This document shows, in pieces, positions 48,401 to 63,128 of a stretch of 64,000 bases of DNA. The stretch spans positions 13,748,001 to 13,812,000 of the forward strand of contig CM061109.1 in the NCBI GenBank assembly GCA_030770545.1, given 5' to 3'. This DNA is from Macropodus opercularis (Eukaryota; Chordata; Actinopteri; Anabantiformes; Osphronemidae). Position numbers and translations under genes: made by a program. The notes beneath the pieces were generated by a model, which was not told the origin of the DNA, did not search any database, and saw only the letters and a program-made list of their open reading frames with translations. Numbering within the stretch: the stretch's first letter is position 1; every line of letters begins with the position of its first letter.

Positions 48401-51400
48401 GAAAAACGAAGCGATGCCATAGATGACGTACTGCATCAGCTGTATTCTGTTAAAACACAATGTCACACACGCATAAACGCAGCAGTTAAAACTGGAACAA
48501 CGCGACACAGAGAGGCCCAGGTAGCGTAATAGCACGACGCGCTACAAAATGTCGAATTCTGTACAGGAAACGATAAAAACATATGTAACCTGGGCTAAGA
48601 TGATTAAGCATAAACACGTCTAGTGACTGACATCATTTCCTTGTCTGTAAAACAGACGCTGAGGCCAAATTTGGCATGAACAGGTGACACATGGAAAATC
48701 ACCCACCAGGAAACAGGCCGTGTCTGGAGACATCTTAAATTAAACAGCACAGACCAAATCTGCAGCAACATCAAACATAGTATGTGAACGTCCAGGCTCC
48801 TGTCATGGTCGTTTTTATATTCTGGACTAATGGATTCACTAGAACTATAAACGCTCCATGTTAGGACAGTTTTCTGAGATGAGGTGAACGTGGGAGACGT
48901 TACCTGCTAAAAATAGCCCAGATCAAATCACCCTCATTAAAAGTGCTGTGTAGCTTATGTTAGTACTTGTCTTTATTGTGATGATACGATCAGAACACAG
49001 TTTCCATCCAGGACCCTGTGTAATGGATCCTACTGTGACTTCAGCTGGAGTATGAGATGACCTACACGTCAGTCAGCATGGCGTGATCACTGGTGACCTT
49101 GGAGAAGTGGGTTTCCAGGATGGTCACAGTGCCGGTGAGAGCCACATGGCCACATCCACAGAACAGGGCAACGCCAGAGAAGCAGAGGATGGTAGCCACC
49201 AGCGACGCATACGGCACCCCCCCTAAACATTTAATGCAGCATTCAAAGCAACCTGGGGAAACAGAAAGAAATGCTCTGTTACAATGTGGTAGCGCAGGAA
49301 AACATCAGAGGGGTGAGATGAAGCCGATTACAACGTGTACACGCGTGATGCAGCACAGTGTGCTTCCCTCCTTTCCGGCAACATAAAGTACCTGTTAAAA
49401 CAGCGCAGCTTGCTGTGTTACTCCGATTTTACTCTTCCCTTTGTGTTTCATCTGACCGCTCATCACTACACTCAAAAAGGCAGCTAATGGCCGTCCAGCA
49501 CGTCGGAGCAGTGGGTGACTGCCAGGCCGTAATGGAAATCGATGGCGACTCACACTGACCCAGATGGGGAGGTGTCATCCACGTGATACGGAGCCGGTAC
49601 GGAACCAGAATGCACCGTCTGTGGGGACGCATGCAAACAAACTGCAGCGTGCTTCCAATTAGCTCCACATGTGGGCGACATGTGGATGCGCAGAGTGGTA
49701 GGACAGCCAGGTCCCAGGCTGTTTGTTTCACAGCTCTCAGCTAAGCCTGGCGTCGATCTAACGTCTGCTAAATAAATGGTTTTATATGAACTCAAACACA
49801 CAAACAAGCAAATAATCTGGGATGAAAGTAATCTCTAACTGAGAGAATAATGAGCTACATACTGAATCTGACACAGATTTCACATACAGGCGATTTATTC
49901 TAAAGAGGGGGAGGCTGTAGACAACAACAGCACGCAACTGTTCAACTCGTCGTTGTGTTAAGCTGATGTGTGTCTGTGCTATGAGAGAAGAGGACTTAAA
50001 GCAGATCTACAGCTGCTGGGCCGAGATGTTTGCAGTCACATGCTTCATCCCGACTGTTTGTGTAGCACAGGGAGATAAAAACATTTTTGTCCTATGGCGG
50101 TTGAATGGGAGTTGCCATGGCAGCGTGTTAAGCACAACTCAGTGAGTGTGCCCACAGCCCACAGTTGTGTGATGAGCACGTTAGGGAGGGTGAGTGGGCT
50201 GCTGGGAGTCAGAGCTCAGGGATCCACAGGATATTGAACCCAGCTGCAAAGTAAATACGGTCCCTTTAAAGAAAGCAGCTCCTGTAGTGGATGTCACCGT
50301 CCGGTAGAGCTCGGATCCAGAAACAGACTCGTTTCAGGCTATAAATCGACAGGCCCTCACGGCTACGCTCCCCAGCCGCAGAACGCACAACAGTTTCCGT
50401 CTGCAACCAGTGGTTAGGCTTCATCTCTATTAGCTCATTTCTTGTGGTAAACAACAGCGGCAGTAAAAAAAAAAAAAAAAAAAAAGTCATGCTTGTTTAG
50501 TATCAAGCCAATCAGTCGTGACACATTTGATCAAGTACGAAGGCTGATGTGGATGTTTAAGTGTGTGCTCTTCACAGCTTCAGTGTTGTGGGTAACACCA
50601 TGGCATCAGACTCGACATCAAAGCCCACAACACGGGACAGCAGTCTGCACAGAAATCAAATAAAGCTGCTGGATTCAAGGAACCGTTTGACATTTGGTTT
50701 TACTTCTTTCCTTGCGATGAGCCAGATGAAAACATTGTATCCCTTTAACTTACTTGTCTGTCATATGTATTTTTATATACAGGGCAACAGCCAGTAGCTA
50801 ATTAGCCTTGATCAACCATGTAGTGTATATTAGTGCTTTTCTCAGTCAGAATCAATCTAGTGTAATTCTCTCTGAACTGTGTGGGATTGTATAGCACACA
50901 GGATATTGCGATGCAAGGTTTTAGCTCCGACGTTAGGAGCTGGTGGCTCCAAACAACAAGCTCATACTAAACGGATCCTGCTGGCTTGTTCAGAGTGGAG
51001 CTCTAAAAATGAAAATCACGTTGGGCCTTTTCACTTTGATGACTTTCACATGCTCCCTGACTAATACTCCTGGTTAGACGTCCAACCACTTCAAACCTCC
51101 CCCCGTCCGTACACGAAGAGGAGAGACTGAGTGAAAAATACAGTGACCGAGAGAAACACCGACAACTTGGGGACTGTTTGTGGCCATGTTGGGATCACGA
51201 GGAAGACAGAAAAAGATGCTTGTGTGAGAAAGAGTGTGAGTGTGTGTCATTGTGTGAGAGAAACAAAAAAACACAGAGACACAGAGAGAGCGTCCAAAAA
51301 GGCCTGACACAAAGAGCCAGTGTGCGCCGCCCTTAGCCTGTCCATCACACTGGACTCTCAGGGCCCATTCAGAATGGCAGTGGACCACGACCCGCTCTTC

Positions 51401-53578
51401 CGGCCCACGGGCTGGAGGCTCAGGACAAGCCCACTGCTGGGCTCCATCCTGTGGGACTCTCCAGCACAGCACACAGATCAGCCTCACTGGGCCACAGCAG
51501 ACGCGCTTCACTCCGGAAGGATCCTGTTTGTCAAAATCTCAAATCATCCAGTGTGAGCAAACCGGGTCGACATGAGATGTGAGTAAGAGAACACGGCTGC
51601 GCCTTCACATTGGGCCTAATTATCGCAATGTTGTAATGCCAAGTAGGAAGACTTGGTTTGTGGTTTATGGTGAGCACATTACCCACCGTCCTCTGAGGCA
51701 CCCTGGGTTTCTGAGATTTAATTAAGTTGCACAGTTTGTGATTTCCCCTCCACTATTCACTACCTCATTATTACTCGGCCTGTTATATAAAGGCTGGTTG
51801 TCAGTTAAGTAAAGTTTGTTGTGTGTCCTTTGCTGGCACAGAGCAGGTTAATCTCATCGTGAATGACCCGGGTACTAAAACCACAGCTGGCCCTGCTTCA
51901 TCGCCACCCTCCATCCTTCAGCAGCGGCCTGTCTTCACCACAGAGCTGAACTCTCGGAACAGCTGGCTTTTTACTTCAGTTTGAGGCGGAAAAAGTCTAA
52001 AAGTCTAAGAGTGTCCTCCATTAAGACAAACCAGCTGGATGTGATAAGGAGCAGAGGAAAACACGGTTTTATTTGAAGTCCACTGAGACGAAACAAAAAA
52101 AAGGACTCGCATGCAAGACAAACACCAGCACTGCAGCTATGTGCTAATCAAAAGTATGCATAGGATATAAAAGCAAACCCCACACAGCAATAACACACTG
52201 GGACACGCCCAGTTTGGGCCGAAGACGTCGCAACTTTCCATCTAAGTCCTGAACAACAAGTCTCCCGGCTCCATTAAAAGCAGCATCCACTTTTCATACA
52301 TTCTATCCTCATTGCTAACAGATGCGCGTGTTTCCAGATATTGTTGTGTGTTGATCCATAAGACGAACTGCCAAAACAGCATTTATGAGAAGCAGCCTCA
52401 TTTTCCCTCTCACTTAGAGAGAAACAATGCTTGCAAACACCATAATGGCTGTAATGGCCATCCTCTAGGGAGGAGAAGGCTTCTCGCGTCAAACTTTACT
52501 TTTCTAACATCATCAACGTACCTTCAGTCGGCTAATAGGCTTTAACTGCAGCTCACCCACGTCTTTCCTCCTTTCAGTCTCTAGGGATATGTATCTTCAA
52601 AATATATTATATTTAAAGACATAGGGCGAGTGTGACACAACATCCTTTGGGGAATGAGAGAGTAACCATGATGTGCCTACTCGCTGCTAAGACGAAGGCA
52701 GTGGAGAACATCCAACACTGGAGTTGCTGGATTGGGTCCTGGAAAAAATGGTGCCGTTATTTATATGGGCAATGATAAAGAAACACGAAGGGAGGATTTG
52801 ATTCCAGCCTATGAAACATCGGGTACGTGGCGAGATTGATGACAGGCTTTGTGGTCATATCACTCAATCCTTGCTGCAGTTTTATACAACCATAAACAGA
52901 CTAGCTGACCTTTTTTGAAGATGATTGCATCATTAGGCAACATGACACCACAGGGAAAAGTACTCAAAACTCAAATTCAAAGCAAAAAAATATATAATTC
53001 CTGCTGCTTCCTATATAAATGGAGTTAGCCAGTTACATTCTCCCATGTCCTCGTTCACAGCCCTGTGTGTTGACTGTTTATCTGGCTCGTTTATGTTCGT
53101 CCTCACTGACCAGTAACAAAACAGCATCCAGATGAAAACAACCCACAGACTTGAACTAATTAGACCACAGACGTATGTAGGTAAGAATAAATAAATATAT
53201 AAATTATATATACATACAGTACTGTGCAAAAGTTTTATTATATTAAATATTATCCATGGTTGTTTTCTTGCCTCTTACTTACTCTCCCTCCTGTAGGTCT
53301 CTAACTGTCTCTTGCGCTTTCTCCCTACTCCACATTTGTTCCGTTTTTCACGTTTCTTTTCCAAGATGCAGACGTCTCATCAGTAGAAATGGGCATCTCA
53401 TACCTTTGTGGGAACTGTGCTGGGATTCAGTTCATCTTTCCGTATACACATTGTGTGACATTGACTGAAACGCACTTGGTGTGAGGATAAATCGACCAGA
53501 GCATCATGGTTAGGATCCTGCTGGCTGCTACCTAGAGGCTCTTGCTCTATTTCTCACTTCACTACAGTCTAAGAGAAG

Positions 53579-53628
<50 letters not shown>

Positions 53629-56600
53629 CGAGCCCATCATCTCCTGATTCGCACCACATGCCCTCTGCTCCTGCAGCATACATCAGCAACCTCTGACCGC
53701 TGTCTTTCCTCCATCTGGTGGCTTCTAACTCATAAAAAGGACACAGGAAAGGAACATTTCCTAAACAAGGGGACAGAGTCCTCTGGGCTGACTCAACAGG
53801 ATGAAACTAGTGTAAAAGGGTGAAACATGGGGGATGACAGAGCAGCAAAAGAGCCAATAAGAGAAACAGAGAAATAAGAGAACACAGGCAAAGAATGGAT
53901 GATATACTGAGCAAGAGCTCGGATAGAAGATGATGGATGGTGAAAGATGACCAGTGGAACAGTCAGAGGGAATCAGAGAAGAAGATCTTGGCTATGCTTG
54001 TTTGGCAACAGAAGGCTGAGGAGCCCCAGAGGCATACTAATGAGGGAAAGGCTTTTCAGCGGTGGGGGGAGAGCCTTGCTGGAGTGGGGTCTTCTCACGG
54101 ATGCCAGACCTCAGAGATGGGGGGGGGTTAGCAGGGGAGGGGAGCCTCAGGGGTCAGGGAAGTGAACTTAGCAGGGATCCCACCACAACAAATGCAGCAC
54201 TAATCTTCAAGCTTTTTCACCGTCAGCTCTGTAAAACGCCAGGAGAGCAGACATGGTCATTTTGAAGCAGGGAACCAGAGACTTTACAGTAGATGCGCTT
54301 GTGATCTCCAGTTAACTGCACTGACGAGCTCCAGTGAAGCGTCGTAACCACAAATAATACAGCGACGCGTCAGCAAACTATCAAGAACTACAGTAAATGG
54401 TTTACTGCAAAATACGTAGAAGTAAATGTGAACAGATTTTATTTAAACTGTGTTTTCATTCCAATGTTGCTGCATCCTGGGTTCTAGCATAAACAGATGC
54501 TTTTGATTTGATCTAATGACCAATGTTCCCAGTGAATGAAGTTATGCAGTTTTTGGCTTGGAGATCAAACGAAAGCACAATGTAACAATTGCTAAAGTCT
54601 TCTTGTTTTTAAGGACATAAACTCAGCACAGTCACAAATATGCTGCTTGTCTGTTCACGTTAACCCAAGCGTGACCCAGTTAAAGAAGTGTCCAACAATA
54701 CGTCTACTGTACAGTCCTTAGTCCCGTCCTAAGTGCAATTTATGAGAGCAAATATCACAGACGTTTAAACTTAATAACGGTTTACAAACAATGTGATTAG
54801 TGGAGCTTTGCTGGCAACTTAATGAGAAAACACAATGGAAAGTGGTGCTACCATAATATAGAGAGTTTTCCCCCCAAAACACAGTGACAGACTAAATGGC
54901 TGTGGGAATAGTCACAGAAAGGCGCTGCACACTCAGCTCCAAGTGTTGAGACAGTGCCACTCCCCAACTGGAGGACACAGCCTGAATGACGACGAAGCTC
55001 ACACAAATGGAGGAGGCTTCGCTGAGGGTCAACCTTTCACGCCGTGAGACTCGGGCCCAGCTACTTGGTGATCAGTCACCCGTGAAGACCTGCACCCTGC
55101 TTGGCTCACCGAGTTCTCCGGCAGCCACGTCTGTGCCCAGGCCCCAAGCACCACTTATAGAAACTAAGAGTAGCCTGAGAAAGGAGACTTGCAGCACCGG
55201 AGGACAGATGAATCCCAGTCCGTGTGAATGCAGCCACGTTACCACGCTGATTGGAAACGTGGTTTGGATGATTTGTGGCAGTCGATATCGCTCCTGCGGT
55301 GACTTTACTGACCTAGATGTACATGCAGGATGTTTTCTGCTCCGTGTGTCCGCCTACATGTTGTGTGAACTGAATCAATGTCATTGATTGGTTTACAAAA
55401 GCACAGCATTGCACTCCATTATACACAGCCGTGCCTTGTTAGCTGAACCACTTTTCTCTGTTGGTCTAACAACAACAAAAGCATCACAAACAAAACAACA
55501 TTTCATTAGATACACGTGCTTCACTAAAACCTTTGCATCTGTCAGAGACTTTAAGTCATAGATGAAACATGTTTAGAGCAAACGATTCCAAATCCGGGGC
55601 CTCGTCTCCGTGGCCTGCATCACCCAACGTTATGAGACAACCTGAAAGCTCTGCCCCACATTTGCAGTACAAAATATCATCTCAACGTTCAGAACATTGT
55701 TCTGAAAAAATCCCACAACACCCCAATCAAAGACACGCAACCTCGTGCTACACAACATGGAAACTATGGAACCTTGCTATTAAACTTAGACCATTTCATA
55801 AAATGTTTAATTCTTGGCATTTTTTCCACCGTACAATTTCCAGATAGATTTTTTTCCTGTCTCCAGTGTAAGTGCGTGTGTTTGACCAAACACTGCCCTG
55901 GGCATCTGACACAGCACTTCTCTAATTGCATGTTTGTCTTCTATCGTGTTAGGTCTGGAAATGGAGCAGCAGTCACTCAGGGATGCCTGGCAGCCATGTT
56001 CTCCCCTTTACAGTGTCTTCACAGCGCTGACTCTCTGGCACCTCCACAGCCGCTGTGGTTTTGGCTGAAGCGCGGTGTAGAAATGGCGAGAGGAACAGAT
56101 GCTTCGTATTATCGGGCCTTCCACGCTCATGGTAGTACCGTGGAAACTGCCACCACAACTTGGATGAGCCAGAAAGCCAGCAGCGATATCTGAGAGCTGG
56201 TCGAACCTTAAATATGAAGCACTTCATGCTTTTATTCTGGGGTCAAACGAGCGAACGTGACGCCTCACACCATACAAGCCGTTCACTTTTGACTATTTAA
56301 AGACAACAGAATATCTCTGCGTGCTTGTTTGTTTTTCTTGCTACGTGCCCTAAATATTCCAGCGATGCCTCTGCTGTGGAGGAGGCTTTGCTGCCTTTGT
56401 GGTCCACCAGGCTGACATTATGTAGCCGACAGCCAGCCAAGAGCTACTGGAAGTAAACAACTCTCCATTATCCAGTCAGAATAATGCTCGATAATGGCCT
56501 CCTATCTTTTGAATAGACTGTGATAAGACTTGCCAAGAATAAAGACAAATCACAGCTATTCTGAAATGTTTGAGGGATAAGCCCCCTATTATTTCAGCAC

Positions 56601-59600
56601 AATGAACACATCCTCCTTTCTATGGTGGAAATAAAATCCCAGACCTGTCATCTGCTTGTCACAAATTAATTAGCTGACAAACATCCCTATTGGTGTAGCA
56701 GTCCCCATATTTCTGTGAGTTTGTCCCTGTGAGCAACACCGTTACTAGAAGCTGGTTATTACAGCAGCTTCGCGGCTCTCTTCTAAGGTGTAGATGTCCT
56801 GCTAATCTGATTTAATCCAGATACCCTCTCATTGTTATAGTTGCCCTGTGAGATTAACGTCAAACCTGGAAATGGAAAGTCTTTAGGAGGCTCAAACTGC
56901 TGCAGCAAAGAAGACTAGAAGATTAATAGGGAAACTCCAGCATATCATGAAGTTTCTCACAGTCAATACGTCCATCTTCACAATACAAATCCAGCTGGTT
57001 AGACGACAAAGCCTGCAGGAGTGGAGACAGCCATGAGCACACACACAGCTCTTCCAGCGGTGGTGTGTGTTCGCTAACCCCCACGAAATGCCTCAGCCTA
57101 AACCTTCACCTAACCTTCTTCTAGCCAGAACACTCAAGACAACACACACACACACAATAGAGACATAATGAAGCACAGACATATGGAGACAGCCGACAAG
57201 ACTCTGCAGCTAATCTCGAGGTTGCTTCCCATGAAGAACCCCCGCCCCCTTCGCCTCCCCAAGCTGCTGGGATCTCTTTCTCCACTTCGCTCCCGTCGGC
57301 TCTATTGTCCCCCACCTCACGCCGCCAGCCTCTCACCTCTGACCCATAACTTTACCCCCCCACCACCTCTAACATTCATTAGATGGAGCTGAAATCTCCC
57401 CCCTTTGAATGGCGGTCGGGGCTACTCCACAGACGAGCCAGTGAGACCACTCGATGTCAGGATTCAGCGCCAGCACTATGACAACAGAGCAGACAACACA
57501 GATCATTTTAATGCTATTGTTCCACAAGGCTCAGCTCCCATGGGTCCTGGGGTTGGATCCTGGAAAGGCCGAGGCTCTGCCATAGCCTGAACCTGACACT
57601 TCCACAACAGAAGCAGACCAGGAGGAGGCTAAGTGCTTGCCAACGAGGAGTAAATACATCGTGGTTCCAGTGATTAGTATGTACTCCACCCTCGCTATTA
57701 CTTTATAGTTTTAAGCGCTGCAGTGCCGTGACAGCAGACTCAGACAGTGTTCTGTTCACGACACTGTATGAATCATCACCTCACACTGTGGAAGCGGCTC
57801 AAGTGCCGACACACAAACCTAAAAGGGCTTTTGTTTCCAGCTCTAGAGCGTTTTGTTTGTATATTTAGATCCTGCTTAAGCTTGAAAAAACAATGTATTG
57901 CAGCTGTCAGTGAATAATGACCTTACTACATTTTTGGAGAAAGAAGCAGGACACACCCCCTATGTGCTGTACCTCAAAATAAAATAGCAATAAAAATAGA
58001 AAATATCTTCTTTCTGAATTTTTAGACTTTACAGTCTATCATATAGTAGATAGCAAAACTGCACGGCATCAACAAGGAGCAGGATGCTTCACTCCGTACC
58101 ATCTTTTATTATAGATTTCCAGCTGCGGCTTCATTGCTTCAGTATTGTTTTCTCATACTGTAGAGGCCAGAAGCTAAGATGACTTATGAGGCCTCTCTGT
58201 GGTGTAGCTGTAATATCCATTGTGTGAACTGATCTCTCCTCTGGTGTGAGTGTGGTTAGAGCATCAGGCTGTTTTTCAGACAGAAACATGTGGGATTTCC
58301 TTTTGCCTGAGCTGCTATTTCTCTCCTTTCTTCTGAACTACACCTACAGCAAATGAGAAAAAACCTGTACAAACAGTACAAGCATTGCACATTAGAGTCT
58401 TCCGAGTTAAATATATTTACTCCATCAAATCCAGCTACTTAGCAGCCAACTGAAAGACGTCTTCTTGAACCCTCAGTCTGCCTGTGAAGCAAACAGCCTC
58501 ACTCAGCTATTGGGTTTCCTGCAGCTGTCGCTTTAGAAAAACTCAGCTATTGCAGATTTCATCTGCTTGGCAGAAGTGCCTCTTCCTGCTGATCAAACTT
58601 CTCTCTGGAGGTCAGACAATGAAAACTCTCACTTGGAAACTTTTTTTTTTTTCCTTGGACAGGAAAATCATTTCTGGAGGGAGAGTGTGTGTATGTGTAT
58701 GTGTGTGTGCGTGCGTGCGTGCGTCCAGTGGCCTTTAACTCTGGTTTCATTGTCACATGGAGCACCACAACCCGACACCACCGGCAAAGAGGAGTCATGT
58801 GCATTTTCCTCCGAGTTCACATCAACAAAGTGAAAAAAAGTTTGTCACAAGATGTGTTTTTGGGACAGTATAATCACAAAAACATGTTTGATTATCTAAC
58901 TAGGATTTTACAATTGAGCCAGAAATAAAGAGAAAGTCATGAAGGCTGCATAGGTATTCATTTAAACCCCTGCTTAATTCTCCCCAAAGCGTAGCATTTG
59001 GCTCAGTCCAAATGGTCTCAGGCTGTCTGGCACAGCTCTTCGTATGGTGAGCATTTCTCACTGCTGAGTTGGGGCACCCCAGATGCTTTTGTCTTACGGT
59101 TGTTTAGCAGCTGCGTAAAAGCGCCGAGGACAAAGACCTATCTGTGGAGGGTTGAATACACTCAGTGGGCACACGGCCAACAGCTCAGTGCTACCGGCTC
59201 CCACGCTTGAAAAGCGGACTAATGCATTCTGCCCCGACTCCTCACAGATGATCTTACGGGGAACGGGAGCCTCTATTATTTCTTCATTTCACTTGACAAC
59301 TCTCACGTCACACGTCGTCCGTCAACACTGGAGGCAAGTGCTTCAAGTCCTTTTTCAACCCGTCCCTTCACAGACACAAGTGGAAATAATTTTTATTTAA
59401 GGACTCACCGCATTGCAAGAAAATAAAAGTCCAGTTTGGGTCACTAAGTTGACTTTTGAACCTCATCAGATCAGCCCAACAAACTTTCAGTATTTGCTCA
59501 CAGCCGCCCTGAGTCTGGCTGCTGGAGGCTCCTTCCATTCAATGTTTTCTTCTCCACTGTCTAATTCTGTTTAGTTGTACTGTTATGTTTGGTAGAGTCT

Positions 59601-60598
59601 TAAACCATATATTGAATTTTATTGGTGCTCTATAAGTAACCTGAACTGAAATGGACTTCATATGCATTTGTGTGCGTTTGGACACACAATCATCTTTCTG
59701 GATGATGCCACATTGCAATTCAATTAAACCAGGTTCAGGCTTTTGACCAAACCAAACCTTATTCTAATGCTACAGCATTTCCCCCCAACCTTTCTCTCTA
59801 ATCCCCACCGGGGATGGGACAGTGGGTCCAGGACGTCACAGAACAGAGGCGTGAATTCCCGTCACTGGGCCAACTTTGTGTACAGAAATCAATCGGTGAG
59901 TCTTCCTATGCTACACGCATTATGAGAAACGAGTGCTGCTGGGTGCCGTCTACTGTAGCTGGCAGCGGAGTGAACGCCTGTTGAATGAGTGAGTGGACGC
60001 TGATCAGCTGCAGGCGCTCTTCGCTTTTCCTAACCTATTATTTCCCACAGGCCTTCTGGAACGATCATCGCTCTGCGAACAAAACACGGACAGGGATTGC
60101 TGCTCCACCGACACATATCCCCTCTGCGCTCTATGTACGGCCCATGCAGCTAACCCGCATCAAACTAAACCTTATATTCTACGCTTTGTCAGATTAACCT
60201 TGGAAACTGTGGGCACTGTTCTAAGTCATGCAAGTAAAACAAAGGACAGACTGTATCTTTGGCATATTTCAGAAAACTCCAGCAGCTGCCTGTGCATATT
60301 TGAGGAAGCGGCCTTTTGCATATCAAGGGCATTAATATAGTGACTCTCTTCAACAATGGTGAACTTGCACATGCAAACAAGCATTTAAAGAGACTCACCC
60401 ACTCGCATCCCTTCTGTTCAACAGTGAATAGGCTTTTAGTAAAAGTGACGGCCAAGGCACATGCTCGAACAAACATCCCCACTCAGGAGCTTCTACTGCT
60501 ATCACTTCACATCACAATAGTCAATGGGCCTCTTTGTTGTCGGAGGAGTTATTAAGCGCAGCAAATTAAAATGATTTGCCCTGCAGTGTCGGAGGGAA

Positions 60599-60644
<46 letters not shown>

Positions 60645-63128
60645 GTGTATGAAGGCAGAGTTAGAGAGGAATGGAAATCCAGAGAGAGAGAGAGGATGGA
60701 GATTGCAGAGGAAACAAAGTGGAGCAGGAAGGGCAGCAGGAGATGAATGAGGTCTCAATTGAACTCCAGAGGTCTCTTTTCTTAGAAGCGAACTGTTGGG
60801 AAACGCACTGTATGGGCCTCATCCATGGAGTAATTATCAAAGACGCTCGGTCAAATCCAAGGCCAAATGGAAAGAAGCCCAAAACTCATGGAACTATGAC
60901 AGCAGCTCCCTCATTATGGATGATATTCAGCGCAACTAATGGCAGTCAGTTCGCAGATTAAGGGTCACTGATGCTGAAATCAAACTGTGGCATCAGCACA
61001 TCCTTTATCAGGACACTGCATATTCAGGAAATGTACAAAACAAGATTTCTATTAAAAAAAAAAAAGATTAATGGAGACTCTGTTATTGCTCTGTCATCAG
61101 GTGTTGGCCGTCAGGGTCTTTCCTCTCCATCACACAGGATGCAGGGTCGCAGCACATACAGGTCGCTGCACGTGTCTGTGGCTGATCAGCGCTGCGTGTA
61201 CGCGCAAACTAGCAAACCCTGACTCTGTAACAGCTGAGCCGTTGAACTACAGCCGGATGTTTAAAGACAGATTGATTCACTCCCTTTTTTCTCAAATTAC
61301 AGTGATGTAACATTTGGATCTGGTTTGCATCCAGCTTGGATGACCTTTTCCACAGGACCACCACAAAACACAAAACACAGAGAGGAGGTTTATGAGAAGC
61401 AATCTTTTCCTTTTTATGCAATCAGTAAAAGGCTCCAAGGAGGACAGACACAGTGTCCACTGTGATAATTAACAACACCAGACTGACTTAAATCATGCAA
61501 CTAAAATTAAGAAGACATGATTAATTCCCCATGCTGAAAAGAGAAATGCTTTTTTAGGATCTGTGTGCCAAAAACAAACTGTCTGTTGGACACATCTGTT
61601 CTCTGCCACATCTTCATCTTCACGCCAATATATGATGCAGCGTGGCAGCGTGAACGCCAATAACCTAACAGGATATTTATAGAAAATGATTTGGTGTCTT
61701 CTGTATTGAAGTCAGTGGACGGAGGCCAAGTTGTCCTCCCACATCTTCGACACAGGCCAACGCACTGTTAAATCATTCGCCACAAGGACAGAGGAAAATG
61801 TCTTTGAAAAATATGTGGCCACTCTTCAAGGTGAAGGTTACCAACAGTAAGATCTAATTCTTTTAACCTCCCAGGTGTCTTCACAGCGTCGCACACAATC
61901 GGCTTCAACACATGCTGCTGGGTTTGAGCTGAACGGCTTCGAGCGCTCAGACGACCCATTTGTGTTTTCAAAGAAATTTCAAGACACGACTCAACTTTCA
62001 CAGCCAAGTCTCCAACTCAGCCTCCACATGCACACAACAACAGGAGACCCTATAGTTCTGCTAAAGCAGCCACTGAGCTGTAGCCAGTGGACAATGCACA
62101 AATGTCGACTGCCAAGCAAAGAAACATCCTCTATGAGACAGAGAAAGAGGGTCTGTGGGGAATTAGTTCACAGGGCATCTGCTCTGAAACTTGCAATTCA
62201 CTGAACTTCTCTCTCTACATTAAGAGCCACTGATGTCGCACAAAGGAGCAGCCCCAAATTAGGAGCACAAAGACTCCACTGTGAGAGCTTCAGAGCGAAT
62301 TAATGAGCATTGATACACATTCTCACACAGAGCTGCAGACTGTGGCAAACAACAAACGCCTCTAAACGCTGCTGGGAGCAAACGCACAACGTCCAAAACG
62401 AAGGAACTGGATGTAGTGGCTCAAGTCTGTGTTTTAGTAATAAACGTGATGCGCTGGGAGTAAAAGCTGAGCATGTTTCCATGTACTGCTCCATAACTTT
62501 ATCACCACATTAAAGTCACCGAGTCGTTTTAAATATCCCCTACACGCAGACTGTTAACACTTGACTCATGTAAAGCAAATTGCAAATAAAAGCTATTGCA
62601 AATCCTGGCAGCACCTGAGTAATACAGTCACTATTGGTCAGTGTTTGGCAGCAGGATAAACAGATAAAAGCAGAAAGATGCCACCGCAACCTTCCACCTC
62701 TATGACCAGTCCCTGCTCTGCTGCTCGATAATGAGCATATGAGGGAATGGAAGAGTTGGAAACAGCTGAGTAGCTGAAAGCAGCAGATGAGCGCAGAGGT
62801 CCTGAAGCACAAAGCTGATCTGGATTTGACACCTCAGCGTAGCCGAGCCCAGTTGACTGCGGGACGTAATCTCTCTAATCGCTTTCCTCGAGTTGTTTCA
62901 GCGGCTCTAATGCTGACTCTGAGGAAACCGGGTCAGGCCTAGTTATTCCTCGCTACAATAAAAAAAAACTGAAATCAGACTCTTTGGCGTTCAAACAATC
63001 GGCGCATCCCGACCGCTGGCGCGACGAGCAAAGTTACGACGCGCGCTCTCGTTTTGGAAACAGCAGCACTTGGTTGTCTGTGAGCTGTGTCTGCTGCGTC
63101 ACGCCTGCTGGTTCGACAACTCACCCAT
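45411..63128 (-). CDS. gpm6b: Neuronal membrane glycoprotein M6-b (PLP family)
   Basis: Four-transmembrane proteolipid of neurons and glia, related to myelin PLP1. Minus-strand coding exons: 63128-63125 (ATG plus one G), 49252-49066, 48446-48290, 48131-47963, 47857-47784, 47706-47641 and 45560-45411. They sum to 807 bp, giving 268 residues starting MGCFECCIKCLGGVPYASL. The single-codon-plus-one-base first exon is the known PLP1/M6 arrangement and fixes the start. Transmembrane helices: ASLVATILCFSGVALF, YGIASFFFLYGIILL, FVFLTYILGVAWLGVF and IVACAGAGATVIALIHFL. The large extracellular loop carries paired cysteines and an NLT glycosylation site. The cytoplasmic tail ends SKECLNSYT. An alternative last exon at 47233-47153 gives a PLP-like tail. 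Intron 1 is 13.9 kb. A longer alternative N-terminal exon, known in mammals, was not found. Confidence 0.92.
47153..47233 (-). CDS. gpm6b: GPM6B alternative last coding exon
   Basis: After an acceptor (cttccaccag on the minus strand) the frame left by the exon at 47706-47641 continues for 26 codons: LIYMMATTYNFAVLKFKSRE, then DCCTKF and a stop. The ATYNFAVLK...TKF pattern is that of the PLP1/DM20 C terminus. Mammalian GPM6B is known to have isoforms with a tail like this. It lies between the penultimate exon and the distal last exon, so use of its own poly(A) site or exon skipping would choose the tail. Confidence 0.85.
   Translation of the reverse strand: MIYMMATTYNFAVLKFKSREDCCTKF
50465..50485. 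repeat. Poly(A) run of 21
   Basis: Uninterrupted A run in GPM6B intron 1, read on the plus strand. Confidence 0.9.
53579..53627. repeat. (GT)n microsatellite
   Basis: About 24 perfect GT units in GPM6B intron 1. Confidence 0.95.
58686..58722. repeat. Imperfect GT/GC microsatellite
   Basis: GTGTGTAT units followed by GTGC units. Alternating purine-pyrimidine throughout. Confidence 0.85.
60600..60648. repeat. Compound (CA)n(TA)n microsatellite
   Basis: About 12 CA units run directly into about 10 TA units and then gtgtat. Confidence 0.95.

Larger units (their letters stand above)
49253..63124 (-). other. gpm6b: GPM6B intron 1
   Basis: This 13.9 kb stretch has no gene I can support on either strand; the short open frames have no family resemblance. 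It contains microsatellites at 53579-53627 (GT), 58686-58722 (GT/GC) and 60600-60648 (CA then TA) and an A21 run at 50465-50485. A short segment near 53212-53236 (acagtactgtgcaaaagtt) resembles the end of a common fish DNA transposon. Confidence 0.7.

Noticed and set aside
51074..51511. 145-codon open frame in GPM6B intron 1, minus strand
   Set aside because: No family resemblance, no splice-consistent partner and low-complexity parts.
55774..56193. 139-codon open frame in GPM6B intron 1, plus strand
   Set aside because: No domain, signal or partner exon. Compatible with chance.
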